From Candidatus Omnitrophota bacterium (GTDB lineage Bacteria; Omnitrophota; Gorgyraeia; Gygaellales; JAQTUX01), in assembly GCA_028707125.1 (NCBI GenBank), contig JAQTUX010000001.1, forward strand, positions 928,023 through 992,022: DNA of 64,000 nucleotides, given 5' to 3'. Below the pieces are notes generated by a model. It made no database searches. It was not told the origin of the DNA and saw only the letters and a list, made by a program, of their open reading frames with translations. Positions 8,273 through 16,458 of this stretch are shown here, piece after piece. Position numbers and translations under genes: made by a program. Positions within the stretch are counted from its first letter, which is position 1. Each line of letters begins with the position of its first letter.

Positions 8273-9238
8273 ATGTTAAAGGTCGGCATTATCGGGGCAA
8301 GCGGTTATACCGGTGGAGAATTGATCAGGATCCTCCTCAGGCATAAGGGCGTGAGGATCACCTATCTCGCCAGGGGCCGGGATACAGGCGAGCGGATAGA
8401 AGAGATCTTTCCCTGGCTGAAAAATATATTAAGCATGGAGTGCGGCGGGGTAAAATTAAGCGGCATAAAGGAATGCTGCGACCTTGTCTTTATGTCCCTG
8501 CCGCATGGCCTGGCCGCGTCCTATGTCCCGGCGATACTTAAATACGGCAAGCGGGTCATTGATCTGAGCGCGGACTACAGGTTTAACAGCGCGGCGGTTT
8601 ACGGCCTGCCTGAATTAAACAGAGAGAAAATAAAAGGGGCGCGCCTGATTGCCAATCCCGGATGCTACGCTACCGCGGCGATCTTGTCCCTTGCCCCGTT
8701 GGTGGCCGGTTCCCTCGTTGAACCGGGTTCGCTTATTGTTGACGCGAAATCAGGCGTAAGCGGCGCGGGAAAAAGGCAGGAGCTGGAATACTCATTTTCC
8801 GAAAGCAACGAGAACTTTAAGGCGTATAAGGTTGCCTGTCATCGCCATAATCCCGAGATAAACCAGGCCCTTTCAAGGCTCAGCCGGCACAAGGCCTCAG
8901 TTACATTTGTGCCGCACCTGCTTCCTTTAAACAGGGGTATCTATGTGAGCGCGTACGCCAGGTTAAAGCATAGCAAAAGCGCCGCCGCGCTGACAGCCAT
9001 TTATGAGAAGTTCTATAAGCGCGAGCCGTTTATAAGGGTTTTAGGCGGCGATACGCTGCCTGAGATAAAGAATGTGGTTAATACGAACTTCTGCGATATA
9101 GCGATAAGGGTTTCGCCGAAGGACAGGACCGTCATCGTTCTGGGGGCTATAGACAATCTTGTGAAGGGCGCGTCAGGGCAGGCAGTGCAGAATATGAATA
9201 TAATGCATGGTTTCCCTGAAACGGAGGCATTGGTTTAG
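8273..9238 (+). CDS. argC: N-acetyl-gamma-glutamyl-phosphate reductase
   Basis: A 321-aa cytoplasmic enzyme that reduces N-acetylglutamyl-5-phosphate to the semialdehyde with NADPH, the third step of arginine synthesis. It has an N-terminal Rossmann motif 'GIIGASGYTGGELIR' (about 5-19), the catalytic cysteine at about 131 in 'ANPGCYATA', and the histidine-containing 'VACHRHNPEI' block. GAGGAG precedes the ATG. It is the first gene of argC-J-B-D-F-X-G-H; argJ begins 19 nt after its stop at the preferred start. Confidence 0.97.
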   Translation: MLKVGIIGASGYTGGELIRILLRHKGVRITYLARGRDTGERIEEIFPWLKNILSMECGGVKLSGIKECCDLVFMSLPHGLAASYVPAILKYGKRVIDLSADYRFNSAAVYGLPELNREKIKGARLIANPGCYATAAILSLAPLVAGSLVEPGSLIVDAKSGVSGAGKRQELEYSFSESNENFKAYKVACHRHNPEINQALSRLSRHKASVTFVPHLLPLNRGIYVSAYARLKHSKSAAALTAIYEKFYKREPFIRVLGGDTLPEIKNVVNTNFCDIAIRVSPKDRTVIVLGAIDNLVKGASGQAVQNMNIMHGFPETEALV

Positions 9239-9257
9239 GGAAGTAGAGGAGAATGTG

Positions 9258-10409
9258 GTGATACTAAAAAATGCAGTTTTGCCTATTGGATATAAGGCAG
9301 GAGGTATTTCTTGCGGCATAAAGAAGAGCGGCAAGTTAGATTTGGGCCTGGTTTATTCACTAATGCCGGCATTGACGGTCGCGGCATTTACCGGCAACAA
9401 GATCCAGGCGGCGCCGGTCATCGTTGATAAGGAACGCTTAAGAAGAAATGAGTTTATACAGGCGATCATCGTAAACAGCGGGAACGCCAACTGCCTTACG
9501 GGAGCAAGAGGCAGGCGTGACGCCGCGGCAATGGCTGATCTTACCGCGGATGCCCTGGGTATAGACAGGAAAGGCGTGTTGGCCGCGTCAACCGGCATTA
9601 TAGGCAAGGCCCTGCCTTTGGACAAGGTCAAAAGCGCGCTTCCTGACCTGGCGCGGCGGCTTTCCACAGGCGGCCTCGGCAGTTTTGCCAGGGCAATAAT
9701 GACGACTGACACCGTTGATAAGAAGCTGGCTGTGCGGTTTAAGATAGGTTCAAAGGACGTAACCATCAGCGCGTCCGCTAAAGGCGCCGGCATGCTGGCG
9801 CCGCAGCTCAACGTGCATCCGGCAGCTACGATGCTCGCCTTTTTTCTGACCGACGCTTATATTGAGAAGCCCGCGTTAAAAAAGGCCGCCTCCCTGTGCC
9901 TTGCAGAGTCGTTTAACTCCATAACCATAGACGGATGCATGAGCACTAACGATTCGGTTTTCTTTATGTCAAACGGCCTTGCCGGTAATAAGCGCATAAA
10001 GGCCGGCAGCGGGGACTACGCGGTATTCCTTAAGGCGTTGAAATTTCTGAGCCGCGAGATAGCGTTGATGCTGGTAAAAGACGGCGAGGGCGCCACTAAG
10101 CTTATACGCGTAAGGGCCGTCGGCGCCAGGAGCATTAGTGACGCGCGCAGGTGCGCTTTCAGCGTGGCAAATTCAAACCTGTTCAAGGCCGCTGTCTATG
10201 GCGAAAATCATAATCCCGGCAGGATAGCCGCGGCAGCCGGCTCCTGCGGTATAGGCATAAAAGAAAGTGATTTAGATATACGCGTAAGCCGTTTGAAGGA
10301 TAAGCAGGTGAATGTCGACATATATCTGAATAGCGGCAAACATGAAGCGGTAGTGTATACTTGCGATCTATCTCCGGAATACGTCAGGATCAACGCGAGT
10401 TACAGTTAA
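9258..10409 (+). CDS. argJ: Glutamate N-acetyltransferase / amino-acid acetyltransferase
   Basis: About 383 aa. ArgJ moves the acetyl group from N-acetylornithine to glutamate, closing the cyclic arginine pathway, and many family members also use acetyl-CoA. The self-cleavage site is visible as 'AATMLAFF', with the nucleophilic Thr near residue 191; cleavage makes alpha and beta chains. The ending '..YVRINASYS' is typical. I chose GTG 9258, which has AGGAGA 5 nt upstream and gives the family start 'MILKNAVLPIGYKAGG'. An upstream in-frame start at 9207 would overlap argC and add unlikely residues. No argA or argE is present in the window, which fits the cyclic route. Confidence 0.95.
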   Translation: MILKNAVLPIGYKAGGISCGIKKSGKLDLGLVYSLMPALTVAAFTGNKIQAAPVIVDKERLRRNEFIQAIIVNSGNANCLTGARGRRDAAAMADLTADALGIDRKGVLAASTGIIGKALPLDKVKSALPDLARRLSTGGLGSFARAIMTTDTVDKKLAVRFKIGSKDVTISASAKGAGMLAPQLNVHPAATMLAFFLTDAYIEKPALKKAASLCLAESFNSITIDGCMSTNDSVFFMSNGLAGNKRIKAGSGDYAVFLKALKFLSREIALMLVKDGEGATKLIRVRAVGARSISDARRCAFSVANSNLFKAAVYGENHNPGRIAAAAGSCGIGIKESDLDIRVSRLKDKQVNVDIYLNSGKHEAVVYTCDLSPEYVRINASYS

Positions 10410-10422
10410 GGCGGGATAAAAT

Positions 10423-11271
10423 ATGGAAGAGGCGATAAAGAAGGCGGAGGTCCTCATTGAGGCGCTGCCTTATATCAAGAGGTTTCACAAGAAGACAATA
10501 GTGATAAAATACGGCGGCAGCATACTCGGCGATAAAAAGATAAGGCGCTCTATTCTGGAGGACATAGTCTTCCTCAGCTATATGGGCCTGCGGCCGGTGC
10601 TTGTGCACGGCGGGGGCCCGAACATTTCCGAGAGGATGAAGACCGAGGGCCAGAAGACGGATTTTGTGGACGGCATGAGGGTGACCGATGCCAGGACCTT
10701 GAAGATAGTGGAAGAAGAATTGGAGAGTTTGAACGCGGGGATAGTCTCCGAGTTGAAAAAATGCGGCGGTTCAGCCGCGGGGTTGAACGGCAAGGACCTG
10801 ATCGCGGTAGAGAAGAAGGCATCAGAGATAGACCTTGGTTTTGTCGGCCACGTGACATCAGTGAAGGCGGAGATCATGGAGAAGGAGCTTTCCGAAGGCA
10901 GGATAGCGGTTGTCTGCCCGATGGGAAGGGATAAGAGTAATAATGTCTACAACGTAAATGCCGATGAGGCCGCCTCTAATATAGCCGCCGCGCTCAAGGC
11001 GGAAAAGATGGTCATGCTTACTAATGTCAAGGGCATAGTGAGGAACGCGGAAGACCCAAATTCTCTTTTGTCCACGCTTACGGTAAAAGAGGCAAAGAGC
11101 CTCATAGGCGGCAAGGTGATACAGGAGGGTATGATACCCAAGGTTTCCGCCTGTATATTGTGCCTGGATAAAGGCGTGAAAAAGACGCATATAATAGACG
11201 CGCGCACGCCTCACGGGCTGCTGCTTGAGATCTTCACTGACCAGGGCATCGGGACCGAAATCGTTAAATGA
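10423..11271 (+). CDS. argB: Acetylglutamate kinase
   Basis: A 282-aa amino acid kinase phosphorylating N-acetylglutamate. The 'KTIVIKYGGS' phosphate-binding strand, the 'VLVHGGGPNIS' substrate loop and 'NVNADEAA' are present. The residues before the first glycine-rich loop form the extra helix (IEALPYIKRF) seen in arginine-inhibited, hexameric kinases. Feedback inhibition by arginine is therefore expected, consistent with a cyclic ArgJ pathway. The ribosome binding site is weak (GGCGGGAT). The gene overlaps argD by 4 nt (ATGA). Confidence 0.97.
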   Translation: MEEAIKKAEVLIEALPYIKRFHKKTIVIKYGGSILGDKKIRRSILEDIVFLSYMGLRPVLVHGGGPNISERMKTEGQKTDFVDGMRVTDARTLKIVEEELESLNAGIVSELKKCGGSAAGLNGKDLIAVEKKASEIDLGFVGHVTSVKAEIMEKELSEGRIAVVCPMGRDKSNNVYNVNADEAASNIAAALKAEKMVMLTNVKGIVRNAEDPNSLLSTLTVKEAKSLIGGKVIQEGMIPKVSACILCLDKGVKKTHIIDARTPHGLLLEIFTDQGIGTEIVK

Positions 11272-12440
11272 ATAAACAAGAGATCTTTGATACATATAGC
11301 GAATGCATAATGCCCACATACACGAAGGTGCCTTTGATTTTCGTCAAGGGCAAGGGTTCGTATCTGTGGGATATACACAACAGGAAATACCTGGACTTTT
11401 TTCCGGGCTGGGGCGTGGGCAATGTCGGCCATTGCAATCCGGACGTAGTGTCCGGCATACGCGACCAGGTATCAAAACTGATCTTTGTGCCCAATAATTA
11501 TTTTCACGCTCAGCAGGCAAGGCTGGCGCGCGAGGTAATACACTGGTCGTTCCCCGCGAAGGTATTTTTCTGCAATTCCGGAGCAGAGGCCAACGAAGCA
11601 GCCATTAAGCTTGCGCGCAGGTTCGGGAGGGGAAGATACGAGATCATAACTTTTGAAAAGTCATTTCACGGCAGGACCCTGGCAAATATTGCCGCCTGCG
11701 GCCAGAAAAAATACCAGGAAGGGTTTGAACCGCTTCCGGAGGGATTCAAGACAGTCGCCTTCAACGACATTCAGGCGGTAGAGAAGGCGGCAGGCGATAA
11801 GACCGTTGCCGTAATGCTGGAGCTGATACAGGGCGAAGGCGGCATAAACGTTGCCGGCAGGGAATTTGTAAACGCGGTAAGAAGGATCTGCGACGAGAAG
11901 AAGCTGCTTATGATAGTTGATGAGGTGCAGACCGGTATAGGCAGGACAGGCAAGATGTTTTGTTTCCAGCATTATGGCATTGTTCCCGATGTGGTCACTC
12001 TTGCCAAGTCCCTGGGAGGGGGCCTGCCTATAGGTATGATGCTGGCTAAAAAGGAGATCGCCGATACTCTGCCTCCAGGGTCTCATGCCTCAACATTCGG
12101 AGGAGGTCCCCTGGTCTGCAAGGCGGCATTGGGGGTATTCAAGGCGATTGATAAGGGTAAACTGCTCAATAATGCCGGTAAACAAGGGGATTACCTGAAG
12201 CAGGGCTTGCTGCAACTTAAAGAAAAACATCAGATCATCCAGGATGTCCGGGGCATAGGATTGATGCTTGGAGTAGAATTGAAGATCAAAGGGAATAAAA
12301 TAGTGGAGCTGTGCAGGGATAACGGTTTGTTGATAAACTGCACGCAGGAAAATGTTTTAAGGATAATGCCCGCCTTAGGCGTTGGCGAAAAAGAGATAGA
12401 TAAGGCGTTGGGCATACTTGACAGGGCGTTGAAAATATGA
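11268..12440 (+). CDS. argD: Acetylornithine aminotransferase
   Basis: A 390-aa class III PLP-dependent aminotransferase converting N-acetylglutamate semialdehyde to N-acetylornithine. The PLP lysine is about Lys247 in 'DVVTLAKSLGGGLPIG'. 'NSGAEANEAAIKLAR' and 'DEVQTGIGRTG' are the usual class III blocks. It is coupled by ATGA overlaps to argB upstream and argF downstream. Related enzymes can also act as succinyldiaminopimelate aminotransferases, but the DapL gene nearby makes that unnecessary here. Confidence 0.95.
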   Translation: MNKQEIFDTYSECIMPTYTKVPLIFVKGKGSYLWDIHNRKYLDFFPGWGVGNVGHCNPDVVSGIRDQVSKLIFVPNNYFHAQQARLAREVIHWSFPAKVFFCNSGAEANEAAIKLARRFGRGRYEIITFEKSFHGRTLANIAACGQKKYQEGFEPLPEGFKTVAFNDIQAVEKAAGDKTVAVMLELIQGEGGINVAGREFVNAVRRICDEKKLLMIVDEVQTGIGRTGKMFCFQHYGIVPDVVTLAKSLGGGLPIGMMLAKKEIADTLPPGSHASTFGGGPLVCKAALGVFKAIDKGKLLNNAGKQGDYLKQGLLQLKEKHQIIQDVRGIGLMLGVELKIKGNKIVELCRDNGLLINCTQENVLRIMPALGVGEKEIDKALGILDRALKI

Positions 12441-13357
12441 AAAAGGACCTGATCTCCGTCAGCGAATTAAGCTCAAACGATGTTTGCAGGATATTTAACC
12501 TGACCGACAGGTTAAAGGGCAAAAAGATAGCGCGGAGTTTAAAGAATAAGACGCTGGCGCTTATCTTTCAGAAGCCGTCAAACAGGACGCGCGTATCCTT
12601 TGAAGTGGGTATGTATCAATTGGGCGGCAATGTAATATACCTGAGCCCTAAAGAAATAGACCTGGGGGTGCGCGAGTCCATAGCGGATGTGGCAAAGACG
12701 CTTTCTCGCTACGTGGATGCCATTGTACTGCGGACATATGAGCATAGGAATGTCATTGAGATGGCAAAAAGCGCGTCAGTGCCCGTGATAAACGGCTTAA
12801 GCGACCTTCTGCATCCCTGCCAGGCATTAGCAGACCTTTATACCATACAGGAGAAAAAGGGCAGGTTGAAGGGGGTCAGCGTGGCTTATATAGGCGACGG
12901 AAATAATGTGTGCCATTCGCTTATGGTCGGCTGCGCCAAGATGGGCGCGCATATAAAGGTGGCGTCTCCCGCCGGCTATGGGCCGGATAAGGATATTCTG
13001 GAGGAGGCGGAGATACTCGGCAAGATCACGGGCAGCAAGGTCTCTGTCGCGCATTCCGCCAAAGACGCCGCGAATTCAGCCGACGTGATCTATACCGACG
13101 TCTGGGCGAGCATGGGCAAGGAGGAAGAGGCGCAGAAGAGAAAGGAAATATTCAGGGATTTTCAGGTCAATAAACAACTGGCCTCTTGCGCCAGAAAGGA
13201 CTATATATTTATGCACTGCCTGCCGGCCCATAGGGGCGAGGAAGTGACTGACGATGTGCTTGATAGTAAAAATTCGGTGGTCTTTGACCAGGCGGAAAAC
13301 CGCCTGCATGTGCAGAAGGCGATACTTCTGATGCTGCTGAAGAAGGGTAAGGTGTAG
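12437..13357 (+). CDS. argF: Ornithine carbamoyltransferase
   Basis: A 306-aa enzyme making citrulline from ornithine and carbamoyl phosphate. The carbamoyl-phosphate loop reads S-N-R-T-R (about 48-52; many homologues have STRTR). 'HPCQ' is at about 126-129 and the ornithine-binding 'HCLPAHRGEE' near the C-terminus. It overlaps argD by 4 nt. A secreted protein of unknown function follows after only 4 nt and is probably co-transcribed. Confidence 0.97.
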   Translation: MKKDLISVSELSSNDVCRIFNLTDRLKGKKIARSLKNKTLALIFQKPSNRTRVSFEVGMYQLGGNVIYLSPKEIDLGVRESIADVAKTLSRYVDAIVLRTYEHRNVIEMAKSASVPVINGLSDLLHPCQALADLYTIQEKKGRLKGVSVAYIGDGNNVCHSLMVGCAKMGAHIKVASPAGYGPDKDILEEAEILGKITGSKVSVAHSAKDAANSADVIYTDVWASMGKEEEAQKRKEIFRDFQVNKQLASCARKDYIFMHCLPAHRGEEVTDDVLDSKNSVVFDQAENRLHVQKAILLMLLKKGKV

Positions 13358-13361
13358 AGAG

Positions 13362-13850
13362 ATGAAAGGATCAATATTCCTTGTTTTTGTATGGTTGTTC
13401 CTGGCGGCGCGCTTAGGCGTATGCGAGGAAGCCGCTGAGTGGCAATACCTGGAAAAAAGAAGCAGCGCGGCGCCCGCGTTATCCGGCGAATTATCTTTTA
13501 AAGGCGGCCAGATGCCGGATGCCATTAAAAAGGAAGGAGTGCATATTACCACCATGATAGGCACTTATAGATTTTCCGGGCGTAAAGATGACTATAACCC
13601 CGGCGGTTTCCTGCATGAGAACGACACAGTCATCAAGGACGCGAAGGATTCCAGCGTCACGATCACGCAGGAAGACCTGGATAAGCATTTTTACGAGGCG
13701 GGATTCTATGACAGGAAACAGAATACGCCTTCGGCCTGGGTATATATAAGGGTAGATAATAACGAACCGTCAGTCACATGGGTTAAGAAGCCGGTGTCTC
13801 TATGGGCTGATCCGGCGTTTCTGGCAGATATATCTTTGATAAAGGAATAA
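13362..13850 (+). CDS. Secreted protein of unknown function inside the arg operon
   Basis: A 162-aa protein with a signal peptide (about residues 1-20, ending near GVC-EE; the Cys could allow lipidation but the context is not a good lipobox). The mature part has a beta-rich look with many Tyr, Asp and Asn residues, for example 'MIGTYRFSGRKDDYNPGGF' and 'HFYEAGFYDRKQ'. No family is recognised. It lies 4 nt after argF, and a short hairpin and argG follow. An exported protein between cytosolic arginine enzymes is unexpected. It may only share the transcript. Confidence 0.7.
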   Translation: MKGSIFLVFVWLFLAARLGVCEEAAEWQYLEKRSSAAPALSGELSFKGGQMPDAIKKEGVHITTMIGTYRFSGRKDDYNPGGFLHENDTVIKDAKDSSVTITQEDLDKHFYEAGFYDRKQNTPSAWVYIRVDNNEPSVTWVKKPVSLWADPAFLADISLIKE

Positions 13851-13870
13851 CCCCGCACTTACGTGTGGGG
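13851..13870 (+). repeat. Hairpin repeat copy 1 (upstream of argG)
   Basis: CCCCGCAC-TTAC-GTGTGGGG is an 8-bp stem with one G-T pair and a 4-nt loop, directly after the stop of the secreted protein. The same element occurs at 16427-16446 before lysA. No T-run follows, so it is not a typical intrinsic terminator. Confidence 0.85.
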
Positions 13871-13887
13871 AATGGGGAGTCGAAAGT

Positions 13888-15063
13888 ATGAAGAAGGTTG
13901 TATTGGCTTATTCAGGCGGGCTTGATACATCTTGCGCCATAAAGTGGCTCAATTTGAAAGGGTTTGATGTTGTCTGTTTCAGCGCCGACCTCGGCCAGGG
14001 CGAGGATTTTGCCGCTATTGAGGAGCGCGCCCTTAAAGCCGGCGCCAGAAAGGTATATGTAAAGAACCTTGTAGAGGAGTTTGTTTCTGATTTCGTGCTT
14101 CCTTCTTTGAAGGCGGGGGCTGTGTATGAAGGCAAGTACCTGCTGGCTACCGCGTTGGGCAGGCCGTTGATCGCCAAATATCTGGTAGAGGTCGCCCATA
14201 AAGAGAAGGCGGGCTTTGTTTCGCACGGATGCACCGGCAAGGGGAATGATCAGGTGAGGATCGAGCTTGGCGTAAATATGCTTGACCCGTCTCTTAAGAT
14301 CATCGCGCCGCTAAGGGATTGGGAGTTCAAGTCGCGGGATGAAGAAATAGAGTATGCCAGGAAACACTGCATACCCATAGACGTAACAAAGAAGAAGCCG
14401 TACAGTATAGATAAGAATATCTGGGGGATCAGCATAGAGGCGGGCGTGCTTGAGGATGCCTATGCCATGCCTCCGGAAGACGCCTATCAGATGACGGTCT
14501 CGCCTCAGAAGGCGCCCAGCGTGCCCAGATACATTGAGGTATATTTTGAGAGAGGAGTTCCGGTAAAAATAGACGGGAAAAAGTACAAGACGCCCGCGCT
14601 CATAAATGAACTTAACGCGATAGGGGCCAGGCACGGCGTGGGAAGGTGCGACCTGGTAGAGAACAGGCTTGTGGGCATCAAATCACGCGAGATCTATGAG
14701 GCGCCGGCTGCTACCGTACTGCATACCGCCCATAAGGAGCTTGAGGCGCTTGTGCTTGACAGGGAGTTGGCGCATTTTAAGCAGGGCGTATCTCAGAAAT
14801 ACGCGGAGTTGGTGTATTATGGGCTATGGTATTCCGGCCTGAAAGACGGGCTTGACGCGTTTATCGGCACGACCCAGAAGAATGTCACGGGGGCCGTGAT
14901 GCTGCGGCTTTTTAAGGGTAGCTGCGATGCCGTAGGCAGAAAGTCACCGCATTCCTTATACAATAAGGAGCTGGCGACCTACGGCGAAGAGGATAAGTTT
15001 GAGCATAAATTGGCAGAGGGTTTTATAAAGCTCTGGGGCCTGCCGTACAGGAGTAAAAGATGA
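13888..15063 (+). CDS. argG: Argininosuccinate synthase
   Basis: A 391-aa ATP-dependent ligase joining citrulline and aspartate. The N-type ATP pyrophosphatase P-loop 'AYSGGLDTS' is at residues 7-15, and 'SHGCTGKGNDQVRIE' and 'YGLWYSGL' are further family blocks. GGGAG lies about 8 nt before the ATG, just downstream of the hairpin repeat. It overlaps argH by 4 nt. Codon usage is G/C-rich like the rest of the operon, in contrast to argH. Confidence 0.97.
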   Translation: MKKVVLAYSGGLDTSCAIKWLNLKGFDVVCFSADLGQGEDFAAIEERALKAGARKVYVKNLVEEFVSDFVLPSLKAGAVYEGKYLLATALGRPLIAKYLVEVAHKEKAGFVSHGCTGKGNDQVRIELGVNMLDPSLKIIAPLRDWEFKSRDEEIEYARKHCIPIDVTKKKPYSIDKNIWGISIEAGVLEDAYAMPPEDAYQMTVSPQKAPSVPRYIEVYFERGVPVKIDGKKYKTPALINELNAIGARHGVGRCDLVENRLVGIKSREIYEAPAATVLHTAHKELEALVLDRELAHFKQGVSQKYAELVYYGLWYSGLKDGLDAFIGTTQKNVTGAVMLRLFKGSCDAVGRKSPHSLYNKELATYGEEDKFEHKLAEGFIKLWGLPYRSKR

Positions 15064-16418
15064 GTAAGAAGTTGTGGGGAGGAAGATTTAGTAAGAAGAC
15101 AGACCCGTTAGTGGAGGAATTTACTAAATCTATACAATACGATTATAAAATAGCTGAGTATGATTTATTGGGTTCGATGGCTCATGTGGAGATATTGAAA
15201 AGAAGTAAATATCTAACATATAATGAAGCATCTAAATTAGACGAGGCCCTTGAGTCCATTCGCAATATAGTCCATGCAAAAAATTTTAAACCGATTAACA
15301 AGAGCGAAGATATACATACCTATATCCAAAATGAATTACAGAAAAAAGTAGGGAATTTGGTTTTTAAACTCCATACCGCCAGATCCAGAAACGATCAGGT
15401 GGTATTCGCTACTAAATTGTATTGTAAAGAAGAGGTGATTCCTTGTTTAGAAGACAATATTAGAAAGTTGGTAATAGCAATAGATGGTTTAGTCGCTAAA
15501 AACAAAGAAATCATTATGCCTGGTTTTACTCACTTACAACACGCCCAACCTGTTTATTTGAAGGATTATCTTTGTGCTTATGAGGACATGCTTAGGAGGG
15601 ATTCTAAAAGATTAGAGGGCATTTCTAAAAATATGAAGATAACCTTGGGCGCAGGTGCTTTAGCAGGGACACCGATTAAGGCGGATAATTATAATAAAGC
15701 GGCTTTAGATTTCTTAAAGAGCCATAAGGGATGGGCCGAAGAATTCAATATAGAAGCTACAGCAAACTCGCTAGATTCAGTAAGCGACAGGGATTTTGTG
15801 ATCGAGATTATCAGCGCCCTGTCTATTTTGGGGATGCATCTTTCAAGGTTGGCTGAGGACTTAATCATCTGGTCAACTAAGGAATTTGATTTTATTGAGA
15901 TAGATGAGGCATTCTGCACAGGCAGTTCCCTTATGCCGCAGAAGAAGAATCCCGACGTGTTAGAGTTGATAAGGGGATATACAGGAAGATTATACGGTAA
16001 TTTAGTAAGTGTTTTGACAATGATGAAGGGGCTTCCATTGACGTACAACAGGGATATGCAATTAGATAAGGAGCCGCTATTCAATTCCTTTGAAATAGTT
16101 TCCAGCGAGTTAAAGGTCTTGGCAGGCTTGATCAAGACCTTAAAATTCAACAAAGATAAGATTGAAAAGCAGCTTAAGGACGAATCGCTTTACGCTACCG
16201 ATCTAGTATATTACCTCGTTGATAAAAAAATGCCTTTTAAGCAGGCACATACTATTGTTGGAAAATTGGTTAAGTATTCAATAGATAATGCAATTCAGAT
16301 AAAGGATATGCCGGAACCTTTATTGAAAAAATTTTCCAATAAATTTGTGAAGAGGGAAGTAATAAAGTTATTCGATCCATTGGTTTCAGTCAGATCTAAA
16401 AAGTCGATTAAACGATAA
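15060..16418 (+). CDS. argH: Argininosuccinate lyase, compositionally atypical
   Basis: A 452-aa enzyme of the fumarase/aspartase superfamily that splits argininosuccinate into arginine and fumarate. The signature 'GSSLMPQKKNPD' (around residue 288), 'HTARSRNDQV' and 'GFTHLQHAQP' are present. The gene keeps the ATGA overlap with argG. It is markedly AT-rich: bases 15181-15240 contain 16 G/C of 60, against 31 of 60 at 14161-14220 in argG. It favours TTA, AAA and ATA codons, so replacement by a horizontally acquired copy is likely. The hairpin repeat follows 8 nt after the stop. Confidence 0.96.
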   Translation: MSKKLWGGRFSKKTDPLVEEFTKSIQYDYKIAEYDLLGSMAHVEILKRSKYLTYNEASKLDEALESIRNIVHAKNFKPINKSEDIHTYIQNELQKKVGNLVFKLHTARSRNDQVVFATKLYCKEEVIPCLEDNIRKLVIAIDGLVAKNKEIIMPGFTHLQHAQPVYLKDYLCAYEDMLRRDSKRLEGISKNMKITLGAGALAGTPIKADNYNKAALDFLKSHKGWAEEFNIEATANSLDSVSDRDFVIEIISALSILGMHLSRLAEDLIIWSTKEFDFIEIDEAFCTGSSLMPQKKNPDVLELIRGYTGRLYGNLVSVLTMMKGLPLTYNRDMQLDKEPLFNSFEIVSSELKVLAGLIKTLKFNKDKIEKQLKDESLYATDLVYYLVDKKMPFKQAHTIVGKLVKYSIDNAIQIKDMPEPLLKKFSNKFVKREVIKLFDPLVSVRSKKSIKR

Positions 16419-16426
16419 GCAATCCA

Positions 16427-16446
16427 CCCCACACTTACGTGTGGGG
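16427..16446 (+). repeat. Hairpin repeat copy 2 (upstream of lysA)
   Basis: CCCCACAC-TTAC-GTGTGGGG is a perfect 8-bp stem with the same loop and the same downstream GGAAT as the copy at 13851. The two copies bracket argG-argH in the same orientation. No T-run follows. Confidence 0.85.
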
Positions 16447-16458
16447 AATTGGCAAGCC

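Noticed and set aside
13851-13870. Hairpins at 13851 and 16427 as intrinsic terminators
   Set aside because: Stem quality is good but neither is followed by a T-run (GGGAATGGG and GGGAATTGG follow), and both are placed upstream of co-directional operon genes.
16419-16458. Lysine riboswitch or T-box before lysA
   Set aside because: Only 40 nt separate argH and lysA and they contain just the 20-nt hairpin, far too short for a riboswitch.
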